Shown: positions 31,512-34,507 of the stretch, one piece after another
How the letters are laid out: each line of letters opens with the position of its first letter
Position numbering within the stretch: the first letter of the stretch is position 1
DNA from: Heliobacterium chlorum
GTDB lineage: Bacteria > Bacillota > Desulfitobacteriia > Heliobacteriales > Heliobacteriaceae
Assembly (NCBI RefSeq): GCF_014502795.1
Contig: NZ_JACVHF010000028.1
Coordinates: 1 to 34,507, forward strand
Reading direction: 5' to 3'
DNA: 34,507 nt
Program-made: the position numbers and the translations under genes
The notes under the pieces: generated by a model
Database searches by the model: none
What the model was told of the DNA's origin: nothing
The model's input: the letters and a program-made list of their open reading frames with translations, nothing else

Positions 31512-32963
31512 TCAGCAAGTTTCCAAGGCTTTGGCGTACAAGGCCCACTTGAGCCGCATCTTCGCCAATTGACAGCTCATTTTAGCTGGGATACGCAGGT
31601 CCCCCGTATCGGCCTCGTTGTTGGCGTGACAGCCGCCGGAGCAAAGGAACCGTGCCCAGCAGGTGGGACAGCCCTCTTTGTGGTAAATATGCGCTTCCGA
31701 GAAAGCATCACAAGCCGATAGGTTGTTCAATTCGGTGGTCACATTCCCGAGGAGATATTTCTCCCGGCCGACAAACTGGTGGCAAGGGTAGAGGTCGCCG
31801 TTGGGTGCTACCGCCATGTATTCAAAGCCGGCCCCGCAGCCCGAGAGGCGCTTAGCGAGACACGGTCCGTGAGCCAAGTCGAGCTGAAAATGGAAGAAGT
31901 TGAAGGGCCGGCCTGCTTTGTTCCGTTCGTCGATGTTTTCGGCTAAGATGCGATACTGTTCTTCCAGTTGGGCCAGGTCTTCTTCTTTGAGGGCATAGTC
32001 GATATCAGGGGCAGCTACGACGGGCTCCACCGATAAGTGTTGAAAGCCGAGGTCGTGAATATGCAGCGCGTCGGCAGCGAAATCAGGGTTGTGATGGGTA
32101 AAAGTTCCCCGGACATAGTAGTCTTCCCCGTTGCGGGATTGAACAAACTTCTGCAAGTTGGTGACCACATCGTCATAAGAACCGGAACCGTCCACATAGG
32201 GGCGCATCTCGTCATGGACATGGCGACGTCCGTCTAAGGACAAGACGACAGAGAGGCCTTCCTCGTTTAAGTATCGTCCCACTTCCTCATCAAGCAACAA
32301 TCCGTTGGTCGTCAAGGTCAGTTTGAGCACTTTATCTTCCTCGGAAGCCCTGCGCTTCGCATAAGCCACCAGCTCTTTGACGACATCAAAATTCATCAGC
32401 GGCTCGCCGCCGAAAAAGTCGATTTCGACGTGGCGCCGTCCTTGCGAATGGGCGAGTAAAAAGTCGATGGCTTGCCGGCCTACTTCAGCCGACATGAGGC
32501 TCCGGTCGCCGCCGAAAGGACCCGTCCCGGCAAAGCAGTAGCTGCAGCGCAAGTTACAGTCATGGGCGATATGTAGACAGAGCGCTTTCACGACTGGCTT
32601 TGACGGCTCTGCGACGGTAGCCGCCGTCTCTTTATCGGAGAGATAACGCCGGGCCAGTGAGTCTGTCGTGAACAGCATGCCCGCCGCTTTCAGTTCACCT
32701 AGTTCAGAGAGGATCTCGTCGACCATTTCAACGTCCAGGCCTTCTACCTCAAGAAGTTGTGTGCGGGCAACATCTCCGTCTCCCTGGGCGGTGACGATTG
32801 CTTGCAGCACCTGAAAGGCCACCGCGTCAAGCCGGTGCAGCGAGTTCGAATTCACATCATAGCAAAGGGCAGTTTGGCCGTGGCGAAAGCACACGATGTT
32901 GGCGGCAAAATCATAGTCTTTTAATTCGGCCCACCAGGAAGCAGTACCGGTCTCGTTCGGCAT
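31512..32963 (-). CDS. scfB: SCIFF ranthipeptide radical SAM maturase
   Basis: 483 residues. N-terminal peptide-recognition (RRE-like) region with FRHGQTALCYDVNSNSLHRLD (27-46), radical SAM cluster C136-x3-C140-x2-C143 in HDCNLRCSYCFAGTG, and a C-terminal SPASM/twitch region (CGAGFEYMAVAPNGDLYPCHQ and CPTCWARFLCSGGCHANN) binding two auxiliary [4Fe-4S] clusters. SCIFF maturases install thioether cross-links from Cys sulfur to residues of the precursor. The precursor gene lies 104 bp upstream on the same strand. The start is ATG at 32963 with a weak AAGG site; the family usually starts at this point. Confidence 0.95.
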   Translation of the reverse strand: MPNETGTASWWAELKDYDFAANIVCFRHGQTALCYDVNSNSLHRLDAVAFQVLQAIVTAQGDGDVARTQLLEVEGLDVEMVDEILSELGELKAAGMLFTTDSLARRYLSDKETAATVAEPSKPVVKALCLHIAHDCNLRCSYCFAGTGPFGGDRSLMSAEVGRQAIDFLLAHSQGRRHVEIDFFGGEPLMNFDVVKELVAYAKRRASEEDKVLKLTLTTNGLLLDEEVGRYLNEEGLSVVLSLDGRRHVHDEMRPYVDGSGSYDDVVTNLQKFVQSRNGEDYYVRGTFTHHNPDFAADALHIHDLGFQHLSVEPVVAAPDIDYALKEEDLAQLEEQYRILAENIDERNKAGRPFNFFHFQLDLAHGPCLAKRLSGCGAGFEYMAVAPNGDLYPCHQFVGREKYLLGNVTTELNNLSACDAFSEAHIYHKEGCPTCWARFLCSGGCHANNEADTGDLRIPAKMSCQLAKMRLKWALYAKALETC

Positions 32964-33008
32964 ATTTTCAGCAACCTTTTCGATTATTTTTTATAACAGC
33001 AACAAGAA

Positions 33009-33040
33009 ACCCTCTATCCGTTGCGGTGCGAATAGAGGGT
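33009..33040 (-). terminator. Hairpin between scfA and scfB (attenuator or leaky terminator)
   Basis: ACCCTCTAT pairs with ATAGAGGGT (9 bp). On the minus strand it is followed by TTTCTTGTTG, an imperfect T tract, so read-through into scfB is likely while most transcripts would end after scfA. Confidence 0.6.
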
Positions 33041-33067
33041 CCTTTTTCGTATATGGCAATACGATCT

Positions 33068-33211
33068 CTAGCCCTTCTGACAAACCTGGTTGCCGACTGT
33101 GCAAGAGGTTTTGCAGGCCGATTGGCAGGAGGTTTGGCACTCCCCGCAACCACCGGTATGTACGGTAGCTTGCAATGAGCCCTTCTGCACGGTAACGATG
33201 TGCTTGCTCAC
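33068..33211 (-). CDS. scfA: Six-cysteine ranthipeptide SCIFF precursor
   Basis: 47 residues. Leader (M)SKHIVTVQKGSLQATVHT, then a core with exactly six cysteines (22, 25, 29, 33, 37, 44) in the near-invariant SCIFF pattern GGCGECQTSCQSACKTSC-TVGNQVC. The cysteines are cross-linked by ScfB. The mature product is not bactericidal in known cases; quorum or growth-related signalling has been proposed for ranthipeptides. The start is GTG at 33211 with GGAGGG 7 bases upstream; the longer in-frame reading to 33301 would include the promoter. Strongly conserved across Clostridia. Confidence 0.97.
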   Translation of the reverse strand: MSKHIVTVQKGSLQATVHTGGCGECQTSCQSACKTSCTVGNQVCQKG

Positions 33212-33254
33212 AGAACTTCCCTCCTCAGCGTTCGCACGCCAAAAATCCGTTGGT

Positions 33255-33283
33255 ATTATAGCATTTTCTTGGCAAGCGGTAAA
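33255..33283 (-). promoter_or_regulatory. Promoter of scfA
   Basis: Minus strand TTTACC (33278-33283), 17-bp spacer, extended -10 TGC-TATAAT (33255-33260); start of transcription near 33248, leaving a 37-base leader. Confidence 0.78.
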
Positions 33284-33351
33284 GGTCCTGCTAAAAAGCA
33301 ATTTTACCGAACACAGAAGTATGGCCGATCACAAGCGATAGAACGGTATTT

Positions 33352-34161
33352 TCAGGGATATGAATCGTCATAACGATTATTTTTGAGTTCCGCTTGTACC
33401 GGTTCGGCCGGGGATGCCGGTTCATCGGCGTATCCTTTTTTGCGACGGTAGTAATAGGCCCCGATGGAGAACAGGATCAACCCGACGGCGATGACTTGGG
33501 CCAGCCGGAATGGTCCTAGCATCTCCGAATCCATCCGCAAGCCCTCGATGAAGAACCGGCCTGTCGAGTAATAGACCAAATACGCTAAAAACACTTCCCC
33601 TCGGCGAACCGTCGGCCGGCGGCGCAGCCAGAGGAGAAAGAGGAAACCGCTGAAATCCCAGAGGGATTCGTACAAAAAGGTGGGATGGCGCATTTCACCA
33701 GCGATCATCATCGCCCAGGGCAGGTTCGTGGGGTAGCCGTAGGCTTCCTGATTGAAGAAGTTTCCCCAGCGTCCGATGGCTTGACCTAAGATGAGCGACG
33801 GAGCGGCAATATCAGCCATCTGCCAGAAGGAGACGCCGTGTTTGCGCGTATAGAACCAACCAACGGTAAAGGCGGTGAGCAAGGCGCCATAGATAGCGAT
33901 ACCGCCGTGCCAGATGGCGATCACTTCTGACGGGTCGTTTTGATAGTACTGCCAGTTGAAGACGACGTAGTAGACCCGCGCGCCAATCAACGCGAGGGGA
34001 ACCGCCCAGAGAACCAGGTTGTAGAGAAAATCGGGGTCAATTCCATGACGGACCGTTTCCCGCTGCGCCAGAAGCGTACCGATGAGTAGGGCGCTGCTGA
34101 TGAGTATGCCATACCAGTGAACGGTGATGGGTCCGATTTGAAATGCGATCGGATCCGGCAA
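33352..34161 (-). CDS. lgt: Phosphatidylglycerol--prolipoprotein diacylglyceryl transferase
   Basis: 269 residues with about seven TM helices. The Lgt signature GRWGNFFNQEAYG is present, along with the N-terminal FQIGPITVHWYGI, HGGIAIYGALLTAF and RHPTFLYESLWDFSGF blocks. Lgt moves the diacylglycerol group of phosphatidylglycerol to the lipobox cysteine of prelipoproteins in the membrane, the first step of lipoprotein maturation. The start is TTG at 34161 with GGGGG 7 bases upstream. The C-terminal cytoplasmic tail of about 35 residues is hydrophilic. Its own promoter lies upstream and scfA has a separate promoter downstream. Confidence 0.97.
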   Translation of the reverse strand: MPDPIAFQIGPITVHWYGILISSALLIGTLLAQRETVRHGIDPDFLYNLVLWAVPLALIGARVYYVVFNWQYYQNDPSEVIAIWHGGIAIYGALLTAFTVGWFYTRKHGVSFWQMADIAAPSLILGQAIGRWGNFFNQEAYGYPTNLPWAMMIAGEMRHPTFLYESLWDFSGFLFLLWLRRRPTVRRGEVFLAYLVYYSTGRFFIEGLRMDSEMLGPFRLAQVIAVGLILFSIGAYYYRRKKGYADEPASPAEPVQAELKNNRYDDSYP

Positions 34162-34195
34162 GTCTAATCCCCCTTATTTTTCCATATTCTATTCT

Positions 34196-34223
34196 ATGAT
34201 ACCCCGTTTCCGGTAAAAGTCAA
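34196..34223 (-). promoter_or_regulatory. Promoter of lgt
   Basis: Minus strand TTGACT (34218-34223), 16-bp spacer, TATCAT (34196-34201); start of transcription near 34189, about 28 bases before the TTG start codon. Confidence 0.7.
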
Positions 34224-34280
34224 GGAAGGGTCCTTCCGAACAAGTAAAAGGTCAATTTCGGCAAAGAAATTTGGGCAAAG

Positions 34281-34321
34281 AAAAAAGAACCCGCCCCCAG
34301 ATTAAAACTGAAAACGAGCCC
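34281..34321 (-). terminator. Terminator of the tRNA transcript
   Basis: Minus strand GGGCTCG pairs with CGGGTTC (three G-T pairs) and is followed by TTTTTT; placed just after tRNA-Asp. Confidence 0.65.
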
Positions 34322-34344
34322 TTTATAAAGCATTACTATGTAAA

Positions 34345-34421
34345 TGGCGGAGCAGACGGGATTCGAACCCGCGATCTCCAGCGTGACAGGCTGGCATGTT
34401 AGGCCTCTACACCACTGCTCC
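34345..34421 (-). tRNA. tRNA-Asp (GTC)
   Basis: Cloverleaf on the minus strand: acceptor GGAGCAG/CTGCTCC, anticodon loop CTGTCAC with GTC, T-loop GTTCGAATC, encoded CCA. 77 bases, all arms pair. Confidence 0.97.
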
Positions 34422-34431
34422 AGAAAAAAGA

Positions 34432-34507
34432 TGGTGACCCGTAGGGGATTCGAACCCCTGTAACCGCCGTGAAAGGGCGGTGTCTTAGACCGCTTGACCA
34501 ACGGGCC
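34432..34507 (-). tRNA. tRNA-Glu (TTC)
   Basis: Minus strand, reaching the window edge. Acceptor GGCCCGT/ACGGGTC pairs fully (one G-T), anticodon loop CTTTCAC with TTC, T-arm GGGGTTCGAATCCCC, encoded CCA. It appears complete at 76 bases and lies 10 bp upstream of tRNA-Asp in the same transcript. Confidence 0.95.

Overview
This window reads as chromosomal DNA of an anaerobic, endospore-lineage Firmicute of the class Clostridia. The evidence is: a firmicute-type 16S rRNA 5' end and leader; strong Shine-Dalgarno sites with many GTG/TTG starts; a tandem glycine riboswitch; a SCIFF ranthipeptide with its radical SAM maturase (a clostridial hallmark); and bis-molybdopterin enzymes. A heliobacterial or related Peptococcales-type genome would fit, but that is inference from gene content and not a database result. 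No insertion sequence, prophage or CRISPR array is visible.

Layout. 1-343 is the 5' end of a 16S rRNA on the minus strand, driven by two near-duplicate tandem promoters (about 548-576 and 697-725). 1041-2657 (+) holds a molbindin (Mop) and MoeA, both molybdenum metabolism. 2714-4651 (-) is a chemoreceptor. 4652-5417 has no gene; it carries an unexplained structured segment and then a tandem glycine riboswitch with two successive intrinsic terminators in front of an AgcS-type sodium/amino-acid symporter. 7091-8358 (+) is a flavodoxin/ferredoxin fusion (EFR1 type) followed by an OhrR-like MarR regulator, preceded by a perfect 22-bp inverted repeat. 8460-10495 (-) holds a DUF2461 protein, a transglutaminase-like protein and a YfiT/DinB thiol transferase. 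10691-11338 (+) is a DUF1906 protein. 11443-13167 (-) is a second chemoreceptor. 13437-15938 is a MocR/GabR regulator divergent from a DMT permease, sharing a repeat-rich promoter region. 16011-17465 (-) is a DbpA-type RNA helicase.

The right half is almost entirely on the minus strand. The block 17765-22441 contains a methyltransferase, WalJ-like MBL protein, HtrA, a His-rich membrane protein, RlmH and YjdM. WalJ-HtrA-RlmH is the order known near oriC in Bacillus, and three DnaA-box-like 9-mers spaced exactly 11 bp apart lie just upstream. Next come MurA (with Asp in place of the active-site Cys), a membrane peptidase-MA protein and a TPR protein. A fusion of a CoA-binding domain to thioredoxin reductase follows, with a CsoR/CstR-like palindrome between its promoter and start codon. 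After it are a LysM-G5-M23 cell-wall peptidase with a long structured leader, and a gene set consisting of SCIFF peptide (scfA), its maturase (scfB) and a molybdopterin oxidoreductase. The window ends with Lgt and two tRNA genes (Asp, Glu).

Most interesting: the CoA-binding/TrxB fusion with its candidate persulfide-type operator; the scfA-scfB-molybdoenzyme set with an internal hairpin; the MurA Asp117 variant; the His-rich protein inside the htrA operon; and the phased DnaA-box triad.
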